Below, one piece after another: positions 20,782 to 29,825 of a stretch of DNA of 64,000 nt. The DNA is taken from assembly GCF_030398335.1 (NCBI RefSeq), contig NZ_JAOAOP010000008.1:38632-102631 (forward strand), read 5' to 3'. A program made the position numbers and the translations under genes. Under the pieces are notes generated by a model. It did no database searches and had not been told where the DNA came from. It saw only the letters and a list, made by a program, of their open reading frames with translations. The stretch comes from Aquibium sp. A9E412 (lineage in GTDB: Bacteria; Pseudomonadota; Alphaproteobacteria; Rhizobiales; Rhizobiaceae). The number at the start of each line of letters is the position of its first letter. The stretch's first letter is position 1.

Positions 20782-21729
20782 TCAGGCGCGGCGGGCGCGC
20801 GGGTGGGCGGCGTCGTAGATGTCGAGCAGCCGGCTGGTGTCGACGCCGGTGTAGACCTGGGTGGTCGACAGGCTGGCGTGGCCGAGCAGCTCCTGGATGG
20901 CACGCAGGTCGCCGCCGGCGGCCAGCAGGTGGGTGGCGAAGGAGTGGCGCAGCGCATGCGGCGTCGCGGTGTCGGGCAGGTTGAGGGCGCTGCGCAGCCG
21001 CTTCATCTCGCGCTGCACGATAGCCGGCTGCAGCGGCCCGCCGCGGGCGCCGCGGAACAGGGGCTTGCCGGCCTCCAGATGGTAGGGGCACAGGCGGCGA
21101 TAGGCGGCGACCGCCTCGAGCGCGGCCGGCAGCAGCGGCACCAGCCGCGTCTTGCCGCCCTTGCCGGCGACGCGCAGCGTCGTCTCGCGCGGCCCGGCCA
21201 GCCGCTCGCCGGTCAGGCCGAGCGCTTCGGAGATGCGCAGACCGGCGCCGTAGAGCAGGGTGAGCACGGCGGCGTTGCGCGCGGCGATCCACGGCTCCTC
21301 GGCGAGCTGCGCGCCGGCCGACACGGCGCGTCGGGCGTCGGCCGCCGTCAGCGGCTTGGGCAGGCCGCGCGGCTGGCGCGGTGCGCGCAGTGCCCCCGCG
21401 GCGGCCGCGTTGGCGAGCCCGCGGCGCTCGAGGAAACGCAGCAGGGAGCGCACGCCGGCGAGCCCGCGCGACAGGCTGCGCGGACCGGCGCCGGCCTTGC
21501 GCCGATGGGCGAGAAAGGCGCGCAGGTCGGCTGGCCGGAGCTCGGCGAGCTCGGCGAGGCCCGGCGGCCCGCCGCAATGGCCGGTGAGGAACTGCAGGAA
21601 CTGCCGCGTGTCGCGCTCGTAAGCCTCGACGGTGAGCGGCGCCAGGCGGCGCTCGCGCGCCAGCCCGTCGAGCCATTCGCCGCGCGCCTTCTGCAGTGCC
21701 GGCTGCATGGACACGAGGAAGTCGTCCAC
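20782..21729 (-). CDS. xerC: Tyrosine recombinase XerC
   Basis: Site-specific recombinase that, with XerD, resolves chromosome dimers at dif during FtsK-driven segregation. The N-terminal SAM-like core-binding domain (WLDGLARERRLAPLTVEAYERD) is followed by the catalytic domain with the conserved Arg in 'GAGLRISEALGL', HALRHSFATHLL, 'LLGHASLSTTQVYT' and the nucleophilic Tyr in that last block. The GTG at 21729 gives 315 residues; an ATG seven codons in is the alternative. ftsK is 24 kb away in the same window. Divergent from the leucine-dehydrogenase-type gene. Confidence 0.94.
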   Translation of the reverse strand: MDDFLVSMQPALQKARGEWLDGLARERRLAPLTVEAYERDTRQFLQFLTGHCGGPPGLAELAELRPADLRAFLAHRRKAGAGPRSLSRGLAGVRSLLRFLERRGLANAAAAGALRAPRQPRGLPKPLTAADARRAVSAGAQLAEEPWIAARNAAVLTLLYGAGLRISEALGLTGERLAGPRETTLRVAGKGGKTRLVPLLPAALEAVAAYRRLCPYHLEAGKPLFRGARGGPLQPAIVQREMKRLRSALNLPDTATPHALRHSFATHLLAAGGDLRAIQELLGHASLSTTQVYTGVDTSRLLDIYDAAHPRARRA

Positions 21730-21993
21730 CGTCGCTTCACCCTTCTCGCGCGCCGATTTCTCCAGGCGGGGGCGTGCGGCGAACGCGCTCCGCGCCGCCG
21801 GCGAGCATGGCGCGGCGACGGTTAGCGCGGCGTGAATGCCGTGGCGCCGGGCCGCGCCTGCCGGCGGACAGATTCGCAACCGAAACAGGCGCCTCGCGCA
21901 ACGGAAGGGCCGGCCGGCCGTTGACTTCGCAACCAAAGAACCGGTCGCGGAGGGTAGACTTCGGCCAATGCGCAATCCACGGGAGGATGTTTC

Positions 21994-23115
<1,122 letters not shown>

Positions 23116-23133
23116 CGCCTCGCCCGCGGCGCG

Positions 23134-23174
23134 AAAAAAAGGCCCGCCGGTCGCCGACCGGGCGGGCCTTTCTC
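23134..23174. terminator. Bidirectional intrinsic terminator
   Basis: GGCCCGCC (23141-23148) pairs with GGCGGGCC (23161-23168) around an inner GGTC/GACC stem. Seven A lie on the left and TTT on the right, so the hairpin terminates best on the minus strand (msrA) and also serves the plus-strand dehydrogenase gene. Confidence 0.9.
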
Positions 23175-23235
23175 CTGTCCGCGCCTCCGCGTCTCACAGG
23201 GTGGCACACCGGCGCCATCCTGCTGCCCTGGCGCA

Positions 23236-23279
23236 ATTTTTCCGAACGGCGAACCGGTTTCCGCTTCGCCTTGAAACGC
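23236..23279 (-). repeat. 44-bp palindromic repeat, copy A (after msrA)
   Basis: Degenerate copy of the dispersed palindrome. It keeps GGCGAACCGGTTTCC and the proximal arm TTGAAACGC, while the distal arm is decayed to ATTTTTCC. It begins one base past the msrA stop codon, in the same orientation to the gene as all other copies. A further imperfect hairpin (CAGGG...CCCTG) follows before the terminator. Confidence 0.8.
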
Positions 23280-23280
23280 C

Positions 23281-23928
23281 TTAGGAGCCGGCCTTGATGC
23301 CGCGCAGCGCCTCGTCGCCCCACAGCGCCTTTAGCCGGGCGTCGCGGCCGCAGCCCTCGCGGTAGCGCCGGTAGGCGTCGGCGCGGTCGATATAGCCGAA
23401 GCGCGTCAGCACCTTCTCCTCGCTCTTGTAGTAGCCCTGGTGGTAGTCCTCGGCCGGCCAGAAGGCGGGTGCCGGCTCGATCGGCGTGACCACCGTCTGG
23501 CCGAGCTCGTTGGCGGCGGCCTGCCGGGCCGCCTCGGCAGCGGCGGCCTGGTCGGGGTCGAGCGTGTAGATGGCGGTGGTGTAGCTGTGGCCGCGGTCGC
23601 AGAACTGGCCGCCGGCGTCGGTCGGGTCGACGGAATGGAAGAAGACGTCGAGCAGCGTCTCGTAGGAGACGACGGCCGGGTCGTAGCCGATCTTCACCGC
23701 TTCGCGATGGCCGGTCGAGGCGTGGTCGCGATAGGTGGGGTTCTCGCTCGTACCGCCGATATAGCCCGACACGGTGGAGGTGACGCCCGGCACCTTGTCG
23801 AAATCCGCCTCCACGCACCAGAAGCAGCCGCCGGCGAAGATGGCGGTCTTCTCCTCGGCGGCAACGGCCGGCGCGGCGACGAAGCCGGCGAGCGACAGGG
23901 CGAAGGCGGCGGCGATGGTGCGCAGCAT
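23281..23928 (-). CDS. msrA: Periplasmic peptide-methionine (S)-S-oxide reductase MsrA
   Basis: Repairs Met-S-sulphoxide in proteins. The catalytic motif is FAGGCFWCVEADF, and GHSYTTAIY and DYHQGYY are also typical. Residues 1-23 (MLRTIAAAFALSLAGFVAAP) form a Sec signal peptide, so this is an exported MsrA, 215 residues, instead of the usual cytoplasmic enzyme. A longer start in the same frame lies in unconserved sequence. The stop is followed after one base by palindromic repeat copy A and then by a bidirectional terminator. Confidence 0.94.
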   Translation of the reverse strand: MLRTIAAAFALSLAGFVAAPAVAAEEKTAIFAGGCFWCVEADFDKVPGVTSTVSGYIGGTSENPTYRDHASTGHREAVKIGYDPAVVSYETLLDVFFHSVDPTDAGGQFCDRGHSYTTAIYTLDPDQAAAAEAARQAAANELGQTVVTPIEPAPAFWPAEDYHQGYYKSEEKVLTRFGYIDRADAYRRYREGCGRDARLKALWGDEALRGIKAGS

Positions 23929-24049
23929 GGTCTCGTTTCTCCCGTGTGTCGGGAAAAGACGTAACAGGGCGCCCGCGGGTTTCAATTCAAGCCGCAACAC
24001 GCTTGCGTGAGCGGCCCGGCGGGCACGCAGCGCCGGGCGCGCGGCGTTT

Positions 24050-24247
24050 TCAGAACCGCTTCGTCGCACCCGCGTCCTTGAGGATGCCGTTTGCTGTATG
24101 CCGGCTTCTCAGATGGCGCGGAACGAGAAGCACCGTTCCGGTCTTCTCGTTCCGCCACTTTTCGTGCGATCCTTTGGCGGGCTTCCAGAAGCGAAAGCCG
24201 AGAGCGGCGATTTCCTTGCAGACGTCGTTATAGAAACCTTCGGCCAG
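24050..24247 (-). CDS. HicA-like mRNA interferase toxin with a CTG or missing start
   Basis: The frame reads EGFYNDVCKEIAALGF, then GSHEKW, VPRHLRSRHTANGILK and ends DAGATKRF before TGA. The GSHE-W core with catalytic His and the SRHTAN-ILK-AG tail are those of HicA-type dsRBD-fold toxins. There is no ATG, GTG or TTG in frame before the conserved part: the frame opens right after the stop of the upstream antitoxin-like gene and the first candidate is CTG at 24247-24245 (giving 65 residues). No ribosome site is visible, so it is either CTG-initiated and coupled to the upstream gene, or a silenced toxin. Base composition is less GC-rich than the neighbours, which suggests transfer. Confidence 0.75.
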   Translation of the reverse strand: MAEGFYNDVCKEIAALGFRFWKPAKGSHEKWRNEKTGTVLLVPRHLRSRHTANGILKDAGATKRF

Positions 24248-24250
24248 GTT

Positions 24251-24505
24251 TCAGGCGGCGGCAGGGGTCTTTTCCGGGCGTTGCCAGAGAATGGCCGGAA
24301 TCAAGTCTTTGCACGGCTTGCGGGCCAAGTCCGTTGCGCTGAGATGATTGGCGACGATCAGCTCGGGCGCCAGATCCATCATGAGGTCCTCGAACTCGTC
24401 GATGGTTGCGGCCTCGATATGCAGCCCGACAATGTCGCTTTCCGCATAGTAGACCCGCGCATCTTCGTCCCAAAGTGCCTTCACGCGAAATGTGCGCTTT
24501 GTCAT
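24251..24505 (-). CDS. DUF1902 antitoxin-like (HicB-type) protein
   Basis: 84 residues starting MTKRTFRVKALWDEDARVYY, with 'ESDIVGLHIEAATIDEFEDL' as a HicB-like RNase-H-fold core. DUF1902 proteins are the partners of HicA toxins of the SRHTAN type and normally precede the toxin, as here. AAGGAG lies six to seven bases before the ATG. The stop is followed by four bases and then the HicA frame. The region is AT-richer than the rest of the window. Function by family and context: antitoxin and probable autorepressor, though no DNA-binding domain is evident. Confidence 0.85.
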   Translation of the reverse strand: MTKRTFRVKALWDEDARVYYAESDIVGLHIEAATIDEFEDLMMDLAPELIVANHLSATDLARKPCKDLIPAILWQRPEKTPAAA

Positions 24506-24676
24506 CTCAGGCTCCTTCAGGTGCGTTCTAAGCAGATCCGTACACCCAAGGCACCATATATCGCGCGTTCGCGGCCGTGCAACACGCCCATGCAAGCCGT
24601 GCGGCGGCGACCCGGCCGATCTTCGCCGCGTCGCCGCAGGCGCGCAGGACGGAGAGGCGCGCGGCCGCCGTGCCGG

Positions 24677-25453
24677 TCAGACGCGCCGCTCGACCATCAT
24701 CTGCTTGATCTCGGCGATCGCCTTGGCCGGGTTGAGCCCCTTGGGGCAGGCCTGGGTGCAGTTCATGATGGTGTGGCAGCGATAGAGCCGGAACGGATCC
24801 TCGAGATTGTCGAGCCGCTCGCCGGTCGCCTCGTCTCTGGAGTCGATCAGCCAGCGATAGGCCTGCAGCAGCACGGCCGGGCCGAGATAGCGCTCGCCGT
24901 TCCACCAGTAGCTCGGGCAGGCGGTCTGGCAGCAGAAGCACAGGATGCACTCGTAGAGCCCGTCGAGCTTGGCGCGGTCCTCGCGGCTCTGCAGCCACTC
25001 GCTCGCCGGCTCCGGCGAGACGGTCTGCAGCCACGGCTCGATCGAGGAAAGCTGCGCGTAGGGCACGGTGAGGTCGGGCACCAGGTCCTTGACCACCGGC
25101 ATGTGCGGCAGCGGGTAGACCTTCACCGCGCCGTCGATCTCGTCCATGCCCTTGGTGCAGGCCAGCGTGTTGGTGCCGTCGATGTTCATCGCGCAGGAGC
25201 CGCAGATGCCCTCGCGGCAGGAGCGGCGCAGCGTCAGCGTCGGGTCGACCTTGTTCTTGATCCACAACAGCGCGTCGAGGACCATCGGGCCGCAGTCGTC
25301 GAGGTCGACGTGATAGGTGTCGACGCGCGGGTTGGCGTCGTCGTCGGGCGACCAGCGGTAGACGCGGAACTCGCGCAGATTGCCGCCCTGCGGCTTGGGC
25401 CAGGCCTTGCCTTCGGTGACCTGCGCGTTCTTGGGGAGGGTGATTTCAACCAT
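24677..25453 (-). CDS. sdhB: Succinate dehydrogenase iron-sulphur subunit
   Basis: 258 residues carrying three Fe-S centres between flavin and quinone in complex II. [2Fe-2S]: [16 protein letters not shown] with a later Cys; [4Fe-4S]: [12 protein letters not shown]; [3Fe-4S]: [17 protein letters not shown]. Length is normal. Last gene of sdhC-D-A-B, 91 bp after sdhA. The toxin-antitoxin pair lies immediately beyond it. Confidence 0.98.
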   Translation of the reverse strand: MVEITLPKNAQVTEGKAWPKPQGGNLREFRVYRWSPDDDANPRVDTYHVDLDDCGPMVLDALLWIKNKVDPTLTLRRSCREGICGSCAMNIDGTNTLACTKGMDEIDGAVKVYPLPHMPVVKDLVPDLTVPYAQLSSIEPWLQTVSPEPASEWLQSREDRAKLDGLYECILCFCCQTACPSYWWNGERYLGPAVLLQAYRWLIDSRDEATGERLDNLEDPFRLYRCHTIMNCTQACPKGLNPAKAIAEIKQMMVERRV

Positions 25454-25544
25454 TGCCTTGCTCTTTGATCAACCGGGCAACATGGGAACGCGCGCCTTGA
25501 GCGAACCCGTCGCGGCCCGCTCATCCGGGCCTCCTGGTCCCAAT

Positions 25545-27374
25545 CTAGTACACCCGCGCCTTGGGGGCGATCTTGGCCGGGTCGATGCCGCCGTCCTCGG
25601 CCTTCAGCATCGGCTCGGTGTGCACGGGGCGGTAGTCGAGCCGCACCGTGCCGGCCTCGTCGACCCAGGCGAGCGAGTGCTTGCGCCAGTTGGCGTCGTC
25701 GCGCTCGGAGAAGTCCTCGCGGGCATGCGCGCCGCGGCTCTCCTTGCGCGCCTCGGCCGAATGGACGGTGGTGATGGCGTTGGCCATCAGGTTCTCCAGC
25801 TCCAGCGTCTCGACCAGGTCGGAGTTCCAGATCAGCGAGCGGTCGTAGACCTTGAGGTCGGCGAGCTCGCCCCACATGGCCTGGATGCGGTCGCGGCCCT
25901 GCTCGAGCGTCTCCTGGGTGCGGAAGACGGCGGCGTCCTCCTGCATGGCCTTCTGCATCTTCTCGCGCAGCGCGGCGGTCGGCGTCGCGCCGTCGGCGTG
26001 GCGCAGCCGGTCGAAGCGCTCCATGATGCGCTCGCAGGCGCGCTCGTCGACCGGCGGCACCTTGGCCTCGCGGTCGATCGTCTGGCCGGCGCGGATCGCC
26101 GCGGCGCGGCCGAACACGACGAGGTCGATCAGCGAGTTGGAGCCGAGCCGGTTGGCGCCGTGCACGGAGGCGCAGCCCGCCTCGCCGACGGCCATCAGGC
26201 CGGGCGCCAGGCGGTCGGGGTCGTCGGCCGTCGGGTTGAGCACCTCGCCCCAGTAGTTGGTCGGGATGCCGCCCATGTTGTAGTGCACCGTCGGCAGCAC
26301 CGGGATCGGCTCGCGGGTGACGTCGACGCCGGCGAAGATGCGCGCCGATTCGGCGATGCCGGGCAGCCGCTCGTGGATCACCGCCGGGTCGAGGTGGTCG
26401 AGGTGCAGGTAGATGTGGTCCTTGTCCTTGCCGACGCCGCGGCCTTCGCGGATCTCCACCGTCATGCAGCGCGAGACGACGTCGCGCGAGGCGAGGTCCT
26501 TGGCCGACGGCGCGTAGCGCTCCATGAAGCGCTCGCCCTCGGAATTGACCAGATAGCCGCCCTCGCCGCGCACGCCCTCGGTGATCAGGCAGCCGGCGCC
26601 GTAGATGCCGGTCGGGTGGAACTGGACGAACTCCATGTCCTGCAGCGGCAGGCCGGCGCGCGCGATCATGCCGGCGCCGTCGCCGGTGCAGGTGTGGGCG
26701 GAGGTGCAGGAGAAGTAGGCGCGGCCGTAGCCGCCGGTCGCCAGCACCACCGTCTTGGCGGCGAATCGGTGGATCGTGCCGTCGTCGAGATTCCAGGCGA
26801 CGACGCCGGTGCACACGCCGTCCTCCGACATGATCAGGTCGAGGGCGAAATACTCGATGAAGAACTGCGCGTTGTTCTTGACCGACTGGCCGTAGAGCGT
26901 GTGCAGGATGGCATGGCCGGTGCGGTCGGCCGCCGCGCAGGTGCGCTGCACCGGCGGGCCGTCGCCGAAGTTCTGCATGTGGCCGCCGAAGGGGCGCTGG
27001 TAGATCTTGCCCTCCTCGGTGCGCGAGAAGGGCACGCCGTAATGCTCGAGCTCGTAGACGGCGGCCGGCGCCTCGCGGGCGAGATACTCCATGGCGTCGA
27101 CGTCGCCGAGCCAGTCGGAGCCCTTCACCGTGTCGTACATGTGCCACTGCCAGTGGTCGGGGCCCATGTTCTGCAGCGAGGCGGCGATGCCGCCCTGCGC
27201 GGCCACCGTGTGCGAGCGCGTCGGGAAGACCTTGGTGATGCAGGCCGTCTTCAGGCCCTGCTCGGCCATGCCGAGCGTGGCGCGCAGGCCGGCGCCGCCG
27301 GCGCCCACCACCACCACGTCGAACTTGTGATCGACGAAATCATAGGCCGTGCCGGCCTTGTTGTCCGCTGCCAT
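25545..27374 (-). CDS. sdhA: Succinate dehydrogenase flavoprotein subunit
   Basis: 609-residue FAD protein oxidising succinate to fumarate. The dinucleotide motif [12 protein letters not shown], the histidyl-FAD region [13 protein letters not shown] and the active-site block '[17 protein letters not shown]' are present. GGAGG is 11 bases upstream of the ATG and lies in the end of sdhD, seven bases separating the two genes. Part of the sdhC-D-A-B operon. Confidence 0.98.
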   Translation of the reverse strand: MAADNKAGTAYDFVDHKFDVVVVGAGGAGLRATLGMAEQGLKTACITKVFPTRSHTVAAQGGIAASLQNMGPDHWQWHMYDTVKGSDWLGDVDAMEYLAREAPAAVYELEHYGVPFSRTEEGKIYQRPFGGHMQNFGDGPPVQRTCAAADRTGHAILHTLYGQSVKNNAQFFIEYFALDLIMSEDGVCTGVVAWNLDDGTIHRFAAKTVVLATGGYGRAYFSCTSAHTCTGDGAGMIARAGLPLQDMEFVQFHPTGIYGAGCLITEGVRGEGGYLVNSEGERFMERYAPSAKDLASRDVVSRCMTVEIREGRGVGKDKDHIYLHLDHLDPAVIHERLPGIAESARIFAGVDVTREPIPVLPTVHYNMGGIPTNYWGEVLNPTADDPDRLAPGLMAVGEAGCASVHGANRLGSNSLIDLVVFGRAAAIRAGQTIDREAKVPPVDERACERIMERFDRLRHADGATPTAALREKMQKAMQEDAAVFRTQETLEQGRDRIQAMWGELADLKVYDRSLIWNSDLVETLELENLMANAITTVHSAEARKESRGAHAREDFSERDDANWRKHSLAWVDEAGTVRLDYRPVHTEPMLKAEDGGIDPAKIAPKARVY

Positions 27375-27381
27375 GGATCGG

Positions 27382-27765
27382 TCAGCCTCCGAAGGCGATG
27401 CGCAGAAGGGCGAAGAGCGCGGCGGCTCCCACCACGATGGGGAAGAAGGTGTTGAGCACGATGAGCGCCACCTTGGGGCCCTCGGCGTGAACGTAGTCCT
27501 CGATGATGACCTGCATGCCGATGCGCATGTGGTAGAGCACCGAGACCAGCGTCAGGCCGAGGATCAGCGCGACCAGCGGGTTGGCGAGCGCGCCGCGCAC
27601 GGTCTCGTAGTCGGCGCCGTTGAGCGCGATGACGAAGCCGATGAAGAACAGCACCAGCGGCAGGTTTGCGAGCGCCGTCAGGCGCTGGCGCCAGAAGTGG
27701 TCGGTGCCCTCCCTGGCCGAGCCGAGGCCGCGGACGGTGCGAAGCGGTGTGCGCATGTGCGCCAT
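27382..27765 (-). CDS. sdhD: Succinate dehydrogenase membrane anchor subunit D
   Basis: 127 residues with three membrane helices. The haem/quinone-side motif '[18 protein letters not shown]' contains the conserved His of SdhD. The ATG lies two bases after the sdhC stop (TGACCATG), so translation is coupled. It anchors SdhAB to the inner membrane with SdhC. Confidence 0.96.
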   Translation of the reverse strand: MAHMRTPLRTVRGLGSAREGTDHFWRQRLTALANLPLVLFFIGFVIALNGADYETVRGALANPLVALILGLTLVSVLYHMRIGMQVIIEDYVHAEGPKVALIVLNTFFPIVVGAAALFALLRIAFGG

Positions 27766-27767
27766 GG

Positions 27768-28187
27768 TCAGAAGCCTCCCCTTGCCACGTAGCCGGCGAT
27801 CCAGGCGATGAACGTCAGCGTGACGGAGCCGATCAGCGTCGCCCAGGCGAGCCGCGTCGAGGTCCGCTTGCCGAGGCCGTGGCCGGTGTCCCAGATGAGA
27901 TGGCGCACGCCGCCGAGCATGTGGTGGATCAGCGCCCAGGTGTAGCCGAACAGCACCAGGCGGCCGAGCCACGAGCCGAAGATGCCGTTGACGAGCTCGA
28001 ACTGCGCCTGCGAGGTGGCCGCGGCGACCAGCCACCAGACCACCAGCAGCGTGCCGAAATAGAGCGCCGCGCCGGTGATGCGGTGGACGATCGACATCGC
28101 CATGGTGGGAATCAGGCGGTAGATCTGGAGATGCGGAGAGATCGGCCGCGGACGCAGCGGGGCACGACCGGTTGCGGATTTCGTCAT
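27768..28187 (-). CDS. sdhC: Succinate dehydrogenase cytochrome b556 subunit
   Basis: 139 residues. Conserved [12 protein letters not shown] near the N-terminus (quinone-site Ser and Arg) and '[13 protein letters not shown]' with the haem-ligand His; three membrane helices. First gene of the sdh operon, with GGGGGAGT just upstream of the ATG. The 229-bp leader upstream carries a palindromic element. Confidence 0.97.
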   Translation of the reverse strand: MTKSATGRAPLRPRPISPHLQIYRLIPTMAMSIVHRITGAALYFGTLLVVWWLVAAATSQAQFELVNGIFGSWLGRLVLFGYTWALIHHMLGGVRHLIWDTGHGLGKRTSTRLAWATLIGSVTLTFIAWIAGYVARGGF

Positions 28188-28253
28188 GACTCCCCCAAAT
28201 TGGCTGCCCGGACCGGCGCCGACGCGCTTGCGCGGCTCGCGGGCACCGGCTTT

Positions 28254-28312
28254 CTAAAGCGCTTTTCGCACTGCGTCAAAGCCGCAAAAAGCGTGATCGC
28301 ATGCGCATTTAG
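28254..28312. repeat. Nested palindrome upstream of sdhC
   Basis: Outer arms CTAAAGCGC (28254-28262) and GCGCATTTAG (28303-28312), with an inner pair CGCTTTT (28260-28266) and AAAAGCG (28287-28293). It lies in the leader of the sdh operon, about 65 bp before sdhC, in an AT-richer patch. It resembles the dispersed palindromes of Rhizobiales or could be an operator or leader hairpin; only one copy is in the window. Confidence 0.5.
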
Positions 28313-28416
28313 GACGACCCCCCGCGGCGACCAGCGCACGGCGCCGGCTTCAACCGATTAAGTGGCGGGCGCTTTCGCGCGCGGTTCGCGCCCTGCGCAC
28401 CGGCACCGCCGCGCGC

Positions 28417-28758
28417 CTACCGGCGGCAGCTGATCGGCGTCTTGCCGGTCGCCATCCACAGCGCGTCGCGGCCCTCCAGCACCAGCGCGTAGGGCGGCGC
28501 GCCATAGCGGCTGTGCTGGCCTGCGGGGGCGGCCGGCAGCGTCACCTCGACGCCGCGCGGGCTGACCACGTCGACGGCCGCGCGCCGGTTGACGATCGCC
28601 AGGTCGCCCTCCTCTTCGCAGCGATAGGTCGCCTCGCGCGGCTGCGGGTCGGCGGTCTGGGGTGCTGCGTCGTTGCCGGTCGCGGTGCAGCCGGCGGCGA
28701 GAAGGGCTGCCAGCAGGGCGGTCGCGGCCCGCGCGGCGGTGGGGCGAATCGCTGTCAT
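28417..28758 (-). CDS. Lipoprotein with MliC-like domain
   Basis: 113 residues. The signal peptide ends in the lipobox LAAGC (Cys24). The mature domain begins ATYRCEEEGDLAIVN and ends ALWMATGKTPISCRR, with two Cys likely paired. This resembles the lysozyme-inhibitor MliC fold, but similarity is partial, so the inhibitory function is only a suggestion. The ATG at 28758 was preferred to a longer frame that would place the signal peptide internally. Confidence 0.8.
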   Translation of the reverse strand: MTAIRPTAARAATALLAALLAAGCTATGNDAAPQTADPQPREATYRCEEEGDLAIVNRRAAVDVVSPRGVEVTLPAAPAGQHSRYGAPPYALVLEGRDALWMATGKTPISCRR

Positions 28759-28805
28759 GGCGCCAGCTAGCCGCTTGTCCGACGGCCGATCAATCCCGTC
28801 ACCGC

Positions 28806-29267
28806 TCAGCCGTGCTCGAAGCGGATGACGAAGCTCGACCAGTCGGCCGGTTCGGCGAGCCGGGCGTAGAGCCGGCGCCCGTCCTCGGGAAAGCGCGGCG
28901 CGTTGAGCATCAGCCGCGACCAGCCGCGCTCCTCGGCATGGGCGGCGAGCGCGTCGACCAGCGCCTTGCCGACGCCGCGGCCGCGCTCGGCATGGTGCAC
29001 GTAGAGGTGGTCGCACAGGCCGTAGCGCATGCCCGACACCGGCTCGGGCAGGTCGTGGAAGATGGCGAAGCCGGCGAGCCGGTCGCCGAAGCGGGCGCCG
29101 AGCAGCTCGGCGCGGCGGTCCTGCAGCAGCGTCTCGGCGTAGAACTCGTCGGGCCGGCGCGGCGCGCCACGCTTCAGCGCCTGGGCGTAGGCGGCCAGCA
29201 GCGGGGCCAGTTCGTGGGCGTCCTTGAGGTGCAGCAGGGAAACGGCGGGAGGGCTCTGATCGGTCAT
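28806..29267 (-). CDS. GNAT family N-acetyltransferase
   Basis: 153 residues. The acetyl-CoA loop is in 'HHAERGRGVGKALVDALAAHA' (the R/Q-x-x-G-x-G/A motif), preceded by beta-strand 'GLCDHLYVHH' and followed by the 'GWSRLMLNAPRFPEDGRRLY' strand-helix typical of GNAT enzymes. Substrate unknown. The ATG at 29267 has GGAG five bases upstream; an alternative ATG nine codons upstream (29294) is less well placed. Divergent from a small secreted-protein gene, sharing a 130-bp intergenic region with a CtrA-type box. Confidence 0.9.
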   Translation of the reverse strand: MTDQSPPAVSLLHLKDAHELAPLLAAYAQALKRGAPRRPDEFYAETLLQDRRAELLGARFGDRLAGFAIFHDLPEPVSGMRYGLCDHLYVHHAERGRGVGKALVDALAAHAEERGWSRLMLNAPRFPEDGRRLYARLAEPADWSSFVIRFEHG

Positions 29268-29342
29268 GGCCTCTCCATCGGCGAAATTAACCATGTCTGT
29301 CAATCGCGGTGGAGGAAGGACGCGCCGGCGGCGTGACAAGCG

Positions 29343-29357
29343 TTAAGAAAGCGTTAA
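29343..29357 (+). promoter_or_regulatory. CtrA-type box upstream of secreted protein
   Basis: TTAA-GAAAGCG-TTAA matches the alphaproteobacterial CtrA consensus TTAA-N7-TTAA exactly. It is 40 bp before the ATG of the 117-residue secreted protein and could also act on the divergent GNAT gene. A further half site TTAACC is near 29286. Confidence 0.6.
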
Positions 29358-29397
29358 GTTCGGCTCGGAGGGGGCGGAGCTGACAAGGAGGCGCGCC

Positions 29398-29751
29398 ATG
29401 CGCAAGACCCGATCGATGCGAAGCCCGGCCTTCGCCCTTGCCGCAGGCCTGCTGGCCGCCGGCGCGCTGCCGGTCGCCGCCGGCGCCGGCCACGAGCACG
29501 TCTATGCCGATTCCTTCGGCAACCTCGTCGTCTACAGCCCGGCCGGCTACAAGCGCATCGTCGTGGGGCGCGGCCATCTGGCCGAGGAGTATGCGGCGGC
29601 CGAGCGCCCCGACGTGCTCTACCTGCGCAAGACCGACCGCGTGGTCTACCGCCGCGACTGCACGCGCTACGGCGCGCTGATCAAGGGGCGCAGCTACATG
29701 TACGGCCTGCCCGAGGGCGCGCTGCCGGTGCTCGAGGGCTCCTGCCGCTGA
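29398..29751 (+). CDS. Small secreted protein of unknown function
   Basis: 117 residues with a Sec signal peptide at the N-terminus (positively charged MRKTRSMR, then a hydrophobic stretch cleaved near VAAGA). The mature domain contains HEHVYADSFGNLVVYSPAGY and two Cys (DCTRYG and GSCR) that may pair. AAGGAGG stands six bases before the ATG. I know no function; the combination of tyrosines, Gly and basic residues suggests an envelope role. A CtrA-type box is just upstream, so it may be cell-cycle regulated. Confidence 0.85.
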   Translation: MRKTRSMRSPAFALAAGLLAAGALPVAAGAGHEHVYADSFGNLVVYSPAGYKRIVVGRGHLAEEYAAAERPDVLYLRKTDRVVYRRDCTRYGALIKGRSYMYGLPEGALPVLEGSCR

Positions 29752-29825
29752 CCGGGTCGCCGCCGGCCTCGCCGCCGGCCCCGCTTTCGTCATCTTTCTC
29801 CGCTCCGTGAAGGGGAGAGGACGCC

